Part shown: positions 47,145 to 59,270 of the stretch, in pieces
Layout of the letters: the number at the start of each line of letters is the position of its first letter
How positions within the stretch are numbered: position 1 is the first letter of the stretch
Assembly (NCBI GenBank): GCA_025642075.2
Contig: JAODUO010000417.1
Coordinates: 62,001-126,000 of the forward strand
DNA: 64,000 nt
Source: Ridgeia piscesae
Lineage: Eukaryota; Annelida; Polychaeta; Sabellida; Siboglinidae
Reading direction: 5' to 3'
Notes under the pieces: model-generated
Told to the model about the DNA's origin: nothing
Database searches by the model: none
The model's input: the letters and a program-made list of their open reading frames with translations, nothing else
Made by a program: the position numbers and the translations under genes

Positions 47145-49599
47145 ATTATATTTGTTGTAACGTAAAAACAGCTATGAATAATTTTAAATCACCACTGGTC
47201 ATTGCTGACATCAAGAGCCGCAGTTATGTAGAAATAAAGAAACATAATTTGAATTGTAAACATCCCTCCTTGTAGCATGTACAAAAAAAAATTCTAACTT
47301 CTGCTTGTCGTACCTCACATGAAAGCCAAAAATGTGCATTAAAAGTGCTGCCACCTCACGGAGCCTGGGTAACCGAGGCTACTACGAGAATGGTACGCCT
47401 AACGCATAAATGTGGAATTAATGCGGATGTGATTGAAATGTTACCGCCAGGTGGCGTAGCGTTGCAAAATGGCAGCAAATGGTAAGGATACTTTTAGTTT
47501 TACTCGAGCATTTATCATGGTTTCGGATTGGGTATGGTTTAATGGACATTTATATGCTGGGCTTGATTTATTCCACATATGTCCTTTCTTTTGGCTTTCC
47601 AATATCTATCTAATTTTACCTTAACGCAATTGGTTGCTGTGGAAGTCGTGACCTTACGATAAAATGCCAGTCCAACTCGCAGTCAGCAGTCGGTTAACCG
47701 GTTCAGTTTGTTGCTCGACTTGCTGCTTTAGAGTTTAGTAGCTCCAGTCACCGTAGACATTCAGTATGTTTCCTCGCCAGCATAACTGATGTTGAGGATT
47801 TAAGTGACCGTATTTGAAATGCCAGACATTTCACACACCTGAGCTGAATGAATATCATACTTGGTTATTATAGTTGGTATCGAAGTTGAAGTAGTAACTT
47901 TTACTGAAACATGCTTTGAACTGGAACGCCTTTGAACACAGTCTTGCAAGTTGCAACACACATGACTAAGAATTGCTCTGGACACAGTTGCGCTGTAAAT
48001 GACAGTGTCACATACTCACGGCTTTATGCAGGACGAAAGAATAAGAAAAAATTATTGCCAGTCACACACGTTTTGGTGGACACATGTATGTTAACTGTTA
48101 AGGCAGCACAGCAGACCTTTGTTTTGCTCCTTCATTTTTTACCAGTCCACCCATATTCCTACCCGTCCACAACGGTTTTTACCCATCCAAATGATGGGTG
48201 GACGGGTCGCTACATAAAGCTATGCACATACTTCACGCTTATCAGTGATTGAAGGAATGTCATTGACACTGCTAAAACGTAAACAATAAATGGGCTAGCA
48301 TAAAATGTGTTTAGTCTTTAGAACTAGACCGGCCGGACATTAGAACTAAAAGGCATTTTTAACATATAGCCAATAGTCCTATTTCCTGATCGCACTGCGC
48401 TTTAATTAATTTTTGTGTGACATTAATGTACCTGGGATTATGTTGAACTGATACACGGAGGTATCAAATTTAGGCAAACATAGTTATTACAACAAAATCG
48501 TGGTGGCATTTAATATTAGAAAAGTACCTACATTTATGCAACAGTTACAATACCAACATAACAATTAGACGATACATGTAAGTAACGGAGGACAAGTACT
48601 AACATAATGTTAATAGCAGCGGAGGGTAGCACTAACACAAAGTGAAGCACAACTGAGGCCTAGAGACTCTGGAGTGTTGTACTAATAATAATTAATAATA
48701 ATTTGTATTTGTAAAGTGCTGTATATCCGGAAACATTTCCACTCAAAGGCGCATGAAATACATACACATACATATTTAAAATATTCGTAATCATTTTAAA
48801 CTTGCATGTAAAGACAAAATGTTAAATGATAATAAATATATAATTAAATAAAGCTTCTAAAAGTCCTAGTTCATAAGCTAAACTTATCAGCAATAAATAG
48901 ATAAAATAATAAGTAAATGATTAAATATAGTAATAACTTAATAATAAAGTAAGTAAAAAAATTACAAAACTATAATTACAGTTAAAATTATTTCATTATA
49001 AAATACCCTAGAAGTAGTTTACAAATACTAATGCCTCATGTCAAGTTGTTTATTCAGGTCACCTCTGTTACACTTGGCTAAACACTTAATGACATCTTTG
49101 TGAGAAAAGTTAGCACATCACTTGTGTACAGCCACATATATCTATTTTGTGGTTAGATTTGAAGAATACGAATACATACAGCATACTTTTGTAAGGTGAC
49201 GATGTTACCTGCTTCCAACATTGACTGTGCTGTGGAAGGTTGTTCTAGAAAATGTGCCTGGTTATTAATTGATAAGCACTGGCTTAATAAGTTTAGTTAT
49301 GCTATCATCTACCATTAGGACAAACCTTTGGCAGGATTTATATTTTGGATGATTGCTTAACGTCAAAATGCCATATTCATAATACTGCCTGGTTCCTTTA
49401 AATTAAACTATAATTTGCTTGGTAATGTCATGAGTTTTCTGTTTCCAATAGCACATCAGTATTGAGTCTATATTAAGTATATTTTGTATGTAAAGTAATG
49501 TTATACCATTTAACTTCTAAAGCTTGAAAATCTGTCACTGTTTCTGTGACAAATCTGTTTTGATGTATTTCAAAGAATTCTTTCGTCATTATCATTACA
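47145..49599. other. Upstream region of KCTD9; repeats but no clear gene
   Basis: 47345-47470 (GCTGCCACCTCACGGAGCCT...) is a repeat whose opposite-strand relative is at about 57125-57240. A candidate non-coding first exon of KCTD9 ends at ATGGCAGCAAATG|GTAAGG (about 47483). 48021-48220 is a MITE (own entry). 48690-48760 resembles a LINE/SINE tail (TTTGTAAAGTGCTGTATA). The remainder is AT-rich. Confidence 0.45.
48021..48220 (-). mobile_element. GCTTTATGCAG MITE, copy 1
   Basis: It begins GCTTTATGCAGGAC and ends GCTACATAAAGC, and internally has GGGTGGACGGGT and CCCGTCCAC motifs and TTTTGGTGGACACATGT. It is the reverse complement of the longer copy at 60680-60961. Confidence 0.75.
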
Positions 49600-50877
49600 G
49601 ACTATTGAAACTTTCTCTGCGGATGTGACAATGGAAACAGAGGCTGATGACAGACAGCCAGCAGCATGAAGCGTGTCAATGTGTTTTGCAATGGCAAATC
49701 CACTGACGGCAAAGTTGTTCTTGTTGGAAGCTCACTGGAACAGCTCTTGCGGGAAGCAGGCAGAAAGCTTGCCCTTCCTGAGCCAAGGAAGCTGTATACA
49801 GCAGGAGGAGGACTGATCGATGACATTAACTTAATCAGAGACGACGATGTCTTGTATGTGTGTCAGGCAGAATCGTTTGTCCCGTTGTTGCAGAGGGGGC
49901 AAAAAAGACTATCCTTTGTCACGTGTGGTTCTTCCACTGACACAGGACAAAAGAGTGACACTGATTGGATCACGCTGAATGTCGGTGGCCATTTTTTCAC
50001 TACTACACGGTCGACACTTACCACTAAAGAGCCGTCGAGCATGCTCGCACGAATGTTTGCTGACGATGACGCTGGCTTGGCATGGCACAGCAGTGTCGAT
50101 TCAAGCGGTGCCTTCCTCATTGATCGTAGCCCGAGATATTTTGAGCCGATTCTCAACTACCTTCGCCACGGTGAGCTCGTGCTTGACAAAGACACAAACC
50201 CGCAGGGTGTGCTTGAAGAGGCGAGGTTCTTTGGCATCGTGTCCCTGGTGGAGAGGCTGGAGGACGTGGTGAAAGAACGCCAGCCTCCTGACGACCGAGC
50301 ACCGATCACACGGCGTGAGTTTGTGCTTCGTCTTCTTGCGACTCCGTCCAACTGTGAGCTGCGATGTCAGGGAATCAACTTCACCGGAGCCGATTTGTCA
50401 AAGCTCGACCTGCGCTACATGAACTTTAAATACGCCGTCCTCAGAGGCGCGAACTTAACAGGGGCAAACCTGTCGTATTGTACATTCGAGAGAGCCGACC
50501 TGTCACAGGCAAAGCTGGACACGGCCAACCTGTTAGGTGTCAAGATGCTGTGTGTCAATCTGGAGCATGCCTCGCTCCAGGGATGCAACTTTGAAGATCC
50601 GGCGGGAAGTAGGGCAAACCTCGAAGGGGCAAACATGAAGTTTGTCAACCTGGAGGGTAGCCACATGGCGGCAATCAACCTGCGGGTTGCCACTCTCAAG
50701 AATGCAAATCTGCAGAATTGTGACCTACGGGGAGCTGTCCTTGCAGGGGCTGACCTCATGAACTGTGACCTTAGCGGCTGTGACCTGCAGGAGGCGAATC
50801 TGAGGGGTGCCAATTTTCAGGGCGCTGCTTTTGAACTAATGCTCAACCCACTGCACATGTCCCAGACTGTCAGATGA
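49600..50877 (+). CDS. KCTD9: KCTD9-like BTB/pentapeptide-repeat protein (CDS 49666-50877)
   Basis: A complete 403-residue protein, close to the 389 residues of vertebrate KCTD9, from ATG 49666 to TGA 50875-50877. Domains: an N-terminal KHA-like domain at about 1-80 (MKRVNVFCNGK, GGLIDDINLIRDDDVLYVC); a BTB/T1 domain at about 100-175 (DWITLNVGGHFFTTTRSTL, FLIDRSPRYFEPILNYLRHG); then about thirty pentapeptide A(D/N)LXX repeats at 238-395 (LTGANLSYCTFERADL, LRGAVLAGADLMNCDLSGCD), which form a right-handed beta-helix. KCTD9 proteins assemble as BTB oligomers and act as Cullin-3 adaptors; the substrate here is unknown. The C-terminus PLHMSQTVR matches the family. The CDS is in one exon although vertebrate KCTD9 has many introns, which suggests a retrocopy or intron loss. 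An acceptor (TTATCATTACAG) at 49588-49599 implies a 5'UTR exon upstream. Confidence 0.95.
49631..49669 (+). promoter_or_regulatory. Upstream ORF whose stop overlaps the KCTD9 start (ATGA)
   Basis: ATG at 49631 opens 12 codons (METEADDRQPAA) and stops at TGA 49667-49669. The KCTD9 ATG is 49666-49668, so the two share ATGA. The upstream ATG (GACAATGG) has purine at -3 and G at +4, a good context, so ribosomes reaching the main start could do so by reinitiation or leaky scanning. A regulatory role is inference. Confidence 0.5.
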
Positions 50878-52179
50878 ACTCATTGTGTTTACATGTGTAC
50901 AAGCCACTTATTTAACATGAATACCACGTTTTCCCAATTATAGGTGTAAGATGTGATACCAGCTACCCCATACCACGTTGTTGCAGAGTGTTTAACATTT
51001 ATGGTTGAAGTATTCAAGTCAATTTATGGTTGAAGTGTTCAAGTCAATTTATGGTTGAAGTGTTCAAGTCAATTTATGGTTGAAGTGTTCAAGTCAAATT
51101 CACTGTTCTAAAAACAATTTTATGTGATAAAAGTGACTAAAAAATAGTCACCATGTGTCGAGTAAAGTTATAACTGATAAATTAACATAAGAAAGTAAGG
51201 TGACCTGCGATACATTGCAAACTGATAAGATTGTGTAACTGCAATTTTAAAATGAAAGCCACTTTTTAGTTTTGTATCCAGTCCATTTTCAGGCACCACG
51301 TTTCTGTGGTGAATCTGTTACTTGTGTCTGAATTCTGAAATAATTTACACTATACTATCATTATGTATAATTTATCGTAACTGTTGAGAGATAGCAGCAG
51401 TGTCACTGGCTGGGCGAGTACATGTATGAATCTTGCTGGTTTCAAGAGGATCACAGTCCTGTTATCAAACATCTAATATGGCAAAATATTTGCCACTTTT
51501 AACAACTAATGTTTAAACCACACTAGGGTCGTGCCATTTTTTATTTAGTTTGCACGGTTGTTTTATTTGCTCAAAGTTGTATATTTTGCTTAATTACTGT
51601 GTAAATGAGTTGCATTCATGATTAACTATTGCATGTGGCACATGTATCCATTTGAGCAGTCATTCACAATCCGTATGTTAATTCTGGCAGGTCCAGAACG
51701 CATTTTTGGTAAAAACAGTTCTGGTGACATTTCAGTGTATGTTGAATTAGTGAATGAATAATAAAATGGACATTAGAAACATGAAACAAATATGTGAAAG
51801 TATTTGGATTTTTACTATATCTGTACCTATAGTGTGTATGGATAAATCACATCTTAACACTTGTGGCAACACCATATAAAAGCGATGGCAGAAACTAAAT
51901 AATTGTATTCTTTCGATGGTCTTTCACCATTAAGTACTATATAATTGCAATGTGCATTAAAACACATGTAATGGTAACTTGAGTTTATTGCTATAGTACA
52001 AAGTAGCCATTGAATATGTTAATGATACAATCTGTTGAATGTTGAACCTGTGGTCTTTAGAAAAAGCATTGCAGGATGACGTAAAGAGGTTGGTTATGAT
52101 TACCTGGTAATGACGTCTGCAAGAACAGCTACAAACGGACAACATTAGTAGGCACATTACCCAACATCCATGTCACTTT
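50878..52179 (+). other. KCTD9 3' region
   Basis: AT-rich 3' flank with a 4 x 25-bp repeat (own entry) and an AATAAAATGG at about 51760 as the most plausible polyadenylation signal, giving a 3'UTR near 0.9 kb. No other gene was seen. Confidence 0.5.
50998..51097. repeat. 4 x 25-bp tandem repeat in the KCTD9 3' region
   Basis: Four consecutive copies of TTTATGGTTGAAGTGTTCAA plus GTCAA; the first differs by one base. High identity indicates recent expansion. Confidence 0.95.
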
Positions 52180-52345
52180 TTGTCAGAGCAGGAAGCCAGG
52201 CAACTGTTGTGTGAGAGAGCCAAGGGGCTCTTGTGTGAGAGAGCCAAGGGGCTCATGTATGAGAGAGAGAGAGTCAAGGGGACTCTTGTGTGAGAGAGCC
52301 AATAAGCTCTTGCTGTGAGAGAGCCAAGGGGGCTTTTCTCCCACA
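52180..52345. repeat. Imperfect ~28-bp tandem repeat
   Basis: Five units of the type GTGAGAGAGCCAAGGGGCTC-TTGT with insertions of GA. Each unit contains a short AGCC...GGCT dyad. Confidence 0.85.
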
Positions 52346-52733
52346 GATCATTCTCCTAGCATAGTGTATTAATTACATACCAGCAGAAAAGTGCGTTAAA
52401 CTAAAAAGTCCTTGTCTGCATGTTATTAAACATTTGTTCAAATGAACTACATGTGTTTTGCAGTATTTCTGTCCATTAAGGTGGCATAATGTATCACAAC
52501 TTGTAATATTGTATTGGTGTCACATGAACAAGACTGATAGATTATTTATGCCAATAAACCTAGCTCAATTTGCATGTACAGGTATTTTACATATATCTTT
52601 GTTCTATCTATCCAGCTTATAGTTCACCAATATCAATCTCTCTCTCTGCCTTCTTAAGCAAAGAAAGTAATTATTAGTAGACCAGTTTAGTGAAGCACTG
52701 TCTTGATATAAACCAGTAAACCAACCTTATGAA

Positions 52734-53040
52734 AGGGGAGCGGTGGTCGCACGGTAGAGCGCCGGACTGTCAATCGAGTGGACAGTGCTTCAATTCCACC
52801 TACCGTCGTTTTGAAACTTAGGCAGTTTCGTTCACCCCACATTTGCCTGTCTTTCGGAAGAGAAACTAAAAGCCGGTCATCCCTTCTATCTGGTGTCTAT
52901 GCCAGGGGAAGTAGAAGACCCCACACAGGGGGTAATTGTGTAAACTGTAGTTGACTCATTAATTCTAGAGAAGGATAACTCCTGCGTTAGCCCAAGTTTG
53001 GGCTGTTTGGAGGAAACCACTTGAGAACTAAGAATGAGGT
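52734..53040 (+). mobile_element. tRNA-derived SINE
   Basis: The head GGAGCGGTGGTCGCACGGTA, GAGCGCCGGACTGTCAATCG and GCTTCAATTCC contains degenerate A and B boxes of a tRNA promoter; the CTGTCAA loop resembles tRNA-Asp. The body carries TGTCTTTCGGAAGAGAAACT and AAAGCCGGTC...CCCTT, a core motif seen in several animal SINE superfamilies. The tail includes AACTCCTGCGTTAGCCCAAG, also found inverted at 45005-45055. Acceptor-stem halves do not pair, so it is not a functional tRNA gene. Confidence 0.65.
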
Positions 53041-53787
53041 TTTTTTAAACAGTAGGTCTACCAGGTAAAAAAATTCTTTATATTGAATATTGTTTTGATA
53101 TTAATCCATTTTGATATTAAACAGACATTGTCCATTTATTGTATCATTGTGATGCCACTGATGTTGGCTCTGTTGTCATTGCTGGTGTCACATAGAATAT
53201 GGTCCCCCATAAAAATGGAACCGGGGGTCCATATGCTATTATAGAATTTGGACACCCCCCTTTTAAAAAGCTGAACAAATTGGTAAAATAGTACAATGTA
53301 GTTGATAGATTGTAAATAGAATATCACAGCCATCATTCATAACACTTTTGTATTAAAAAAAATTATTTATAAATTTTAGCCACCATTTTCATTAAAATGC
53401 CAGTCATTTGACTGAATACTGTGTATCCTATCAACTGCTAAAATGTGTGAATTGTTCCGATGATGGTTGGTTGAATAACTATAACTTAGAGTACTATTTA
53501 CTCATTCATTCATATATATATTTATATTGTCATCTCAGCAAAATACAATACACAGGGAAAATAATTGTGTTAATGTTTCATGTAAGACTAGTTCATGTTT
53601 TTAAACTTTGAATGAACCAGTCTACCTTTCAGTAGTGCTCACACAAACTACTAAAAGCTTGTATGAGACGCTAAATTTAAACTCCATTGGAATCACAGGT
53701 ATGGCTCAGTTTCTAAGTTACATCAGGAATAAATGATATCAACAACACACCCGGGGTCCATTTTCTATATTCTGTAACTCGTATAAT
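53041..53787. other. Possible small inverted-repeat element; no gene
   Basis: GGGGGTCCATATGCTATTAT at about 53224 and, inverted, ATAATATGGACCCCC at about 53780 bracket about 560 bases of AT-rich DNA and may be ends of a small DNA element. No coding was recognised. Confidence 0.35.
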
Positions 53788-54695
53788 ATGGACCCCCATA
53801 GAATATGGACCTCTCCTTGTTGCCACAATGGTGTCACTGCTGTTGTCCCTGTTGCCACTATGGTGTCACTGCTGTTGTCCCTGTTGCCACTATGGTGTCA
53901 CTGCTGTTGTCCCTGTTGCCACTATGATATCACTGCTACTGTCCCTGTTGCCACTATGGTGTCACTGCTGCCACTATTGTGTCACTGCTGCTGTCCCTGT
54001 TGCCAGTATGGTGTCACTGTTGCCACTATGGTGTCACTGCTGCTGTCCCTGTTGCCACTATTGTGACACTGTTGCCACTATTGTGTCACTGCTGCTGTCC
54101 CTGTTGCCAGTATGGTGTCACTGTTGCCACTATGGTGTCACTGCTGCTGTCCCTGTTGCCAGTATGGTGTCACTGTTGCCACTATGGTGTCACTGTTGCC
54201 AGTATGGTGTCACTGTTGCCACTATGGTGTCACTGCTGCTGTCCCTGTTGCCAGTATGGTGTCACTGTTGCCACTATGGTGTCACTGCTGCTGTCCCTGT
54301 TGCCACTATTGTGTCACTGCTGCTGTCCCTGTTGCCAGTATGGTGTCACTGTTGCCACTATGGTGTCACTGCTGCTATCCCTGTTGTCACTATGGTGTCA
54401 CTGCTGCTGTCACTGCTGCCACTGTGGTGTTACTGCTGCTGCCACTGTGGTGTCACTGCTGCCACTATGGTGTCACTGCTGCCAGTATGGTGTCACTGCT
54501 GCTGTCCCTGTTGTCAATATGGTGTCACTGCTGCTGTCCCTGTTGTCAATATAGTGTCACTGCTGTTGCCACTATGGTGTCACTGCTGCTGTCCCTGTTG
54601 TCAATATGGTGTCACTGCTGCTGTCCCTGTTGTCAATATGGTGTCACTGCTGTCACTGCTGCTGTCCCTGTTGCCATGCCATGTTGTATGTAAAA
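53788..54695. repeat. Composite GTGTCACTG minisatellite, about 0.9 kb
   Basis: Two related modules, TGTCCCTGTTGCCACTATGG and GTGTCACTGCTGC, are repeated in varying order with 18-, 27- and 33-base spacings. The Leu/Cys/His-rich frame over it (53828-54715) is a by-product of a codon-multiple period. It ends about 240 bases before the NIT2 start. Confidence 0.9.
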
Positions 54696-54931
54696 CAGTG
54701 AAATTAAGAGAATAGTCATTAATACACACATAAGTTTGAGCTGTCGGTAAAGTGAACTCATCCTCTTGTGTCAACATCAAGAACCTGGCTACTGGACTTT
54801 GCTCTTAATAATATACACTCTGCGTGGTTCAGTCGTCCTGTGCTTACAACTACTGAAGTATAGCAGCCATATCAGTTAGCTTGGGCCGTGAGCACAGCAG
54901 TCCTTGCACAGGCACACTACACAGCAGTACC

Positions 54932-54956
54932 ATGGAGGCAAGTGAACTACACACGG
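54932..54956 (+). CDS. NIT2: NIT2 omega-amidase, exon 1 (MEASELHT)
   Basis: ATG in a strong context (TACCATGG) opens eight codons and one base (MEASELHT plus G), then a donor G|GTAAGA at 54957. Its phase 1 fits exactly the two-base phase of the acceptor at 56788 (G|GG TTC = Gly-Phe). The resulting N-terminus precedes FRLAMVQ by nine residues, similar to the few residues before this point in vertebrate NIT2. The short length makes this assignment less certain than the other exons. Confidence 0.6.
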
Positions 54957-55151
54957 GTAAGACAGTCACCAAGTTTGTTTTGCTGCTGATTCTGTTGTTC
55001 CCCACCCACCTCCAGGTGTCGCCGGTGTGTCATTTTACCGTCTGTGTCCACTGTCATGTATAGCCTCCTGTGTAAGGCAGCAACACAAGATATGGTTGAA
55101 AAATGTCGATTTAATGACATTGCTTTAGGCATTTAGATTAATAATGATTGA

Positions 55152-55203
<52 letters not shown>

Positions 55204-56787
55204 TGTATTTACAATACATATATACATCAAGCATGCTGGCCCCAATGGTATTACTATGCAATGCCTACCTATCCTAAACATATTAGTGGGTGGGGGTCAG
55301 TCATATTTAATTTGAGGTGACCTGGTGATGGGGTGACCCCCAATAGTAAATATTGTGTAAGAATATAGTTAATACTGGTGATTGGTAATGTTTTAGACAT
55401 GAATAAAACAATGTCATTAAATTGGCCTGTTTCAATCATCACAAGTCTTGTGTTGCTGCTTTGCATAGGAGGATTTATGTGACGGTGGGCACACACAGCT
55501 GTCTGGCGTGAAGTAGCTGCAAGATGGTGGCGTCTTCTTCAGCCACCTCCAGGTGTCACTGTGTGTCATATTATTCTTGATATCTGCAGCCATTGAGGTC
55601 TTAGGAATTGTTCCATTCCTAAAGTTTAGCACATAATCAATTCTTGTAACAGACACAGTAATGTAAAATATATCTGTTGAGTGTTCTCACATCTTGATTA
55701 CGCAAATACGTTTTAATGAATAACAATTCATATTTATTTTATAGTTTGTTAATAAACGTTGACCTTGCCAATTGTGGGCTGCTTGACTAGCTGTGAATTG
55801 ATAACCTGGTGTTGCTCTTTAAAGTCGCATTTTGCTCATTTAGAGTGATCTTATGTATTGAAAGCTGTCGACACTAGGGGACCATTTCACTAATGCTTTT
55901 AAGAGCTCTTGAAACCCTATTTTGCATTTTAAAATACATTTTGATCCTTAACAGTAATCTTGCCAATGGGACATTATCACTGTCATGGAAATAGTGTCCT
56001 CGGTAACATGTCAATGGATATTTAATTTAACAATGGATTTTGTTTAATAGTGAATTTTCCTTAAGAGCACTTTATCTTTGTGAAATGACTCCCAGGACCT
56101 GGAACTGAGATACTGTGGACATAGTTTCTTAAATCTGTTTAGTGGTTATGTTTAATGATGAATTTTCCTCATTAGCTTGTAAACTTAGTGAAATTATCTA
56201 CAAAAGTGACAAGTGGACTTGGTTATTTAATTACTACTTTACGCAGATAATTATGCAAATTTCAAAGTTTTCATGGTAACGTTTTCAGTCATTATTGGGA
56301 TCATTACATTGGTTGTTAATGGGTACAGAACACGGTTGATTTTCCCACTGCGGTCATTTTAACATTTTGTAAGATTATACGGAAACTGTACCTGAGAATA
56401 TTTTTTTATTTTTACAAAGTCACTGTAGTCATGTCACTGAGAGGCTGATCAAATTTGTTCTAAATATCACATATCTCAGGCTCTTTTAAAATGCAAGTAT
56501 GTGTGCTGCCTGTCAATATTGAACAAATTTAGGAAATGTTTCTGCATTCGCAGGGTCACAGAAAAAACTGAATATCACTACGCTAACTATACTCTGCCTA
56601 ACACGCGTCATTACACTGCAGACACATCGTAACAATGGAGCTACTAGTATGCCTGCTCTACTATGCTTATTAAATAATTTTTCTAAATTTCAAATAGAAC
56701 AATTCTTATGGTACTACATTCGTGTGGATCAATCCAGGAAGTGTAACTGTGGTCTGACCCCTCACGTGTGGTAGATGTATGTTGCAG
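54957..56787 (+). other. NIT2 intron 1
   Basis: Contains a (TA)n run at 55143-55196, a repeated CCACCTCCAGGTGTC motif (about 55007 and 55544), a weak minus-strand LINE tail relic at about 56380-56560, and otherwise AT-rich DNA. Confidence 0.5.
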
Positions 56788-56906
56788 GGTTCCGCCTGGC
56801 GATGGTGCAGATGGCTGTGGGTGCGGTGAAGAAGGCTAACCTGCAGCGAGCAACCTCGCTCGTCGCTGAGGCAACCAAGAATGGTGCAAAGATGGTCATT
56901 CTGCCG
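56788..56906 (+). CDS. NIT2: NIT2 omega-amidase, exon 2
   Basis: Acceptor TATGTTGCAG before 56788, donor CCG|GTGAAC after 56906. It encodes FRLAMVQMAVGAVKKANLQR and GAKMVILP, the first beta-strand, helix and second strand of the nitrilase fold. It ends in Pro48 just before the catalytic glutamate. Confidence 0.92.
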
Positions 56907-57559
56907 GTGAACACTTGTTGCTGTTATGTTATATGTAGTCACTCTACATAATCTTCTTTACTCTGAGTGTTTTTTCCCTAAAAGCCTAAATTCACCTCCT
57001 CGACTCTTTCCCCAATGGCAATGTCCTTCAGGTCTGCCTGTCTTTCTGGTGGATATTTGTGAATGAATAATCTGTGTAGTAACTACACGATGGCTGAATA
57101 CTTCTCAAATTATTTGAGTTGGCACTAGCCTCGATTACCCAGGCTCCGTGAGGGGGCAGCCCTTTTTAGCCCCTCACATCTGCCTGGGATATTAATGCTC
57201 TGCCAATGTTGCCACCAGGGAGGCCTTATCCCGGAATAGGGCAGAGACGCTGATTTGCTCTCTGACCAACTATGAAAGAAAACAGAAAACAAGGATATAC
57301 TTTTATAATATCATACTAGACTTTTAAAAGTATTCAACATTAAACTTACATTCAAAAAAAATAACCACTGAAAAGCTATAACACTGCATCAAGTATACAG
57401 GTTAAATATAATAATTCTTATATTCGTATTACACCGTACATCCAATTAGAATCATTGGATGCATGTAGAAACATATAGGTTTTCGTAGAATAATAGTTTG
57501 CTGATAACAAGATATTGAAATAGACCTGTGCTCAGCGTGTTGTGTTGCGGTGTTTCTAG

Positions 57560-57680
57560 GAATGTTGCAACTCGCCGTTTGGTAATGAGTACTTTGCTGA
57601 TTATGCTGAGTCGATCCCTGGCGAGTCGACTGAGGCCTACGCTCAGGCTGCGAAGGACAACAATATCTTCCTTGTGGCAG
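57560..57680 (+). CDS. NIT2: NIT2 omega-amidase, exon 3 (catalytic Glu)
   Basis: Acceptor GTGTTTCTAG, donor GCAG|GTGGGA. It begins with ECCNSPFGNEYFADYAESIP; Glu49 is the general base of the nitrilase Glu-Lys-Cys triad (Glu43 in human NIT2). NIT2 hydrolyses alpha-ketoglutaramate and alpha-ketosuccinamate to the alpha-keto acids in cytosol and mitochondria, closing the glutamine transamination pathway. Confidence 0.94.
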
Positions 57681-58370
57681 GTGGGACTCTGGGAACTGGA
57701 CGATAGGAAGGACCTTATAATGTGTTGGAAATGGACCCATTATCAACCAGAGACTTGTACTTTAATAAGCATCTTTGAAAACACAATAACTAGTTATTAT
57801 TCTTTGAATGTTATTATAATTACAATTTATAAAGAAAAACGCAAAAAGGTTTCTTGGGAGGTATATATACACTCAGAGTTATTGTTGTTATTATATTATT
57901 AACATAGCAAATAGCTTTGACGTAACAATTCATGCTGATATTTGTTAATACAGCTAGCCTGAAATCAGCATAAGACAGAGAGAATGAATCGTAAAACTCC
58001 ATTTGTGTTTGATGGTCTTTTGAAATGATTGCTGGGACAGAAGTGTGATGTTGATCGAACTATGTTAAAAGTATCTGTGAAATGCAGCTGTCATTCTTCA
58101 TGTATTAGTAGGTATATTCATTATATCAGACTATGGAGAATGTGTGTGTTACCTTTTAAATGTTTCATCAAACTATAAACATGTCTTTATGAAGACAGAT
58201 AATTGTTATAAAATATACTTTACAAGTTATATCCTGTAGACTTCTCTAGTGACTTAATTAATGCCACATATGTCTGTCCTGTCTGTATTATGTGTTCTGG
58301 ACAAATCAGTAGCATTGCTGCGATGGTCACCCTGCTATTGGTCACCCTGTCTCCTTTACCTTCACCCCAG

Positions 58371-58459
58371 GGTCAATACCGGAGAGGAAGGACGGGAAAT
58401 TGTACAACACCACAACTGTATTCAACCCTGAAGGTTCTCTCATTGCCAAGTTCAGCAAG
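58371..58459 (+). CDS. NIT2: NIT2 omega-amidase, exon 4 (catalytic Lys)
   Basis: Acceptor TTCACCCCAG, then [20 protein letters not shown] and GSLIAKFSK. The last codon is Lys118, the second triad residue (Lys112 in human). The donor AAG|GTCATT at 58460 is a poor match to consensus, but exon 5 continues in phase 0 with MHLFD (compare KIHLFD), so the boundary is sure at protein level. Confidence 0.9.
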
Positions 58460-58494
58460 GTCATTTAGGTTCATTCTAACTATTGTCATCAGAT

Positions 58495-58548
<54 letters not shown>

Positions 58549-58585
58549 GTATATATATATATATGATTATTATATAGGTCATGTC

Positions 58586-58628
<43 letters not shown>

Positions 58629-58718
58629 TTATAAATACATATATATATTATAATTATATATGTATATATATAGATATATACTATATATATATATATGTAT
58701 ATATATACATACATATAT

Positions 58719-58770
<52 letters not shown>

Positions 58771-59132
58771 ATTATATATATATATATATACCCTGTATAT
58801 ATATATATATATACCTGTTATAATTAAAGCAGCAATATCTAAAGCCAACAAAAAGGCAACATTGCATGATTCCATGATATAATTTGTTTTTCAACATTTG
58901 TCACATTAGATTCAAAGCTCAGTTATGGAAGAAGATAAAAAGTTCCATCTGGATTATCAAACTGCAGTGATAAGTAGGTTTTTACTCATATTTCGGAACC
59001 AAACAAAATTAATTGAGTAAATGGGTGTATGCTTATCAGAATGCATATTTAGACATTTTTGTTTCTAAAATATTATTTAAGTCTACCCCGGGTACCGATC
59101 ATTTAATAAACAAGGTATATATATATATATAT

Positions 59133-59175
<43 letters not shown>

Positions 59176-59210
59176 ATGTGTATATATATAAATATACATA
59201 TACACGGAAG

Positions 59211-59270
<60 letters not shown>

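Noticed and set aside
52734..52810. tRNA-Asp gene
   Set aside because: A- and B-box-like motifs exist, but stem halves do not pair and a SINE body follows, so it is a SINE head.
53828..54715. 295-codon Leu/Cys/His-rich frame
   Set aside because: Result of a minisatellite whose period is a multiple of three; no signal peptide or unique flanking coding sequence.
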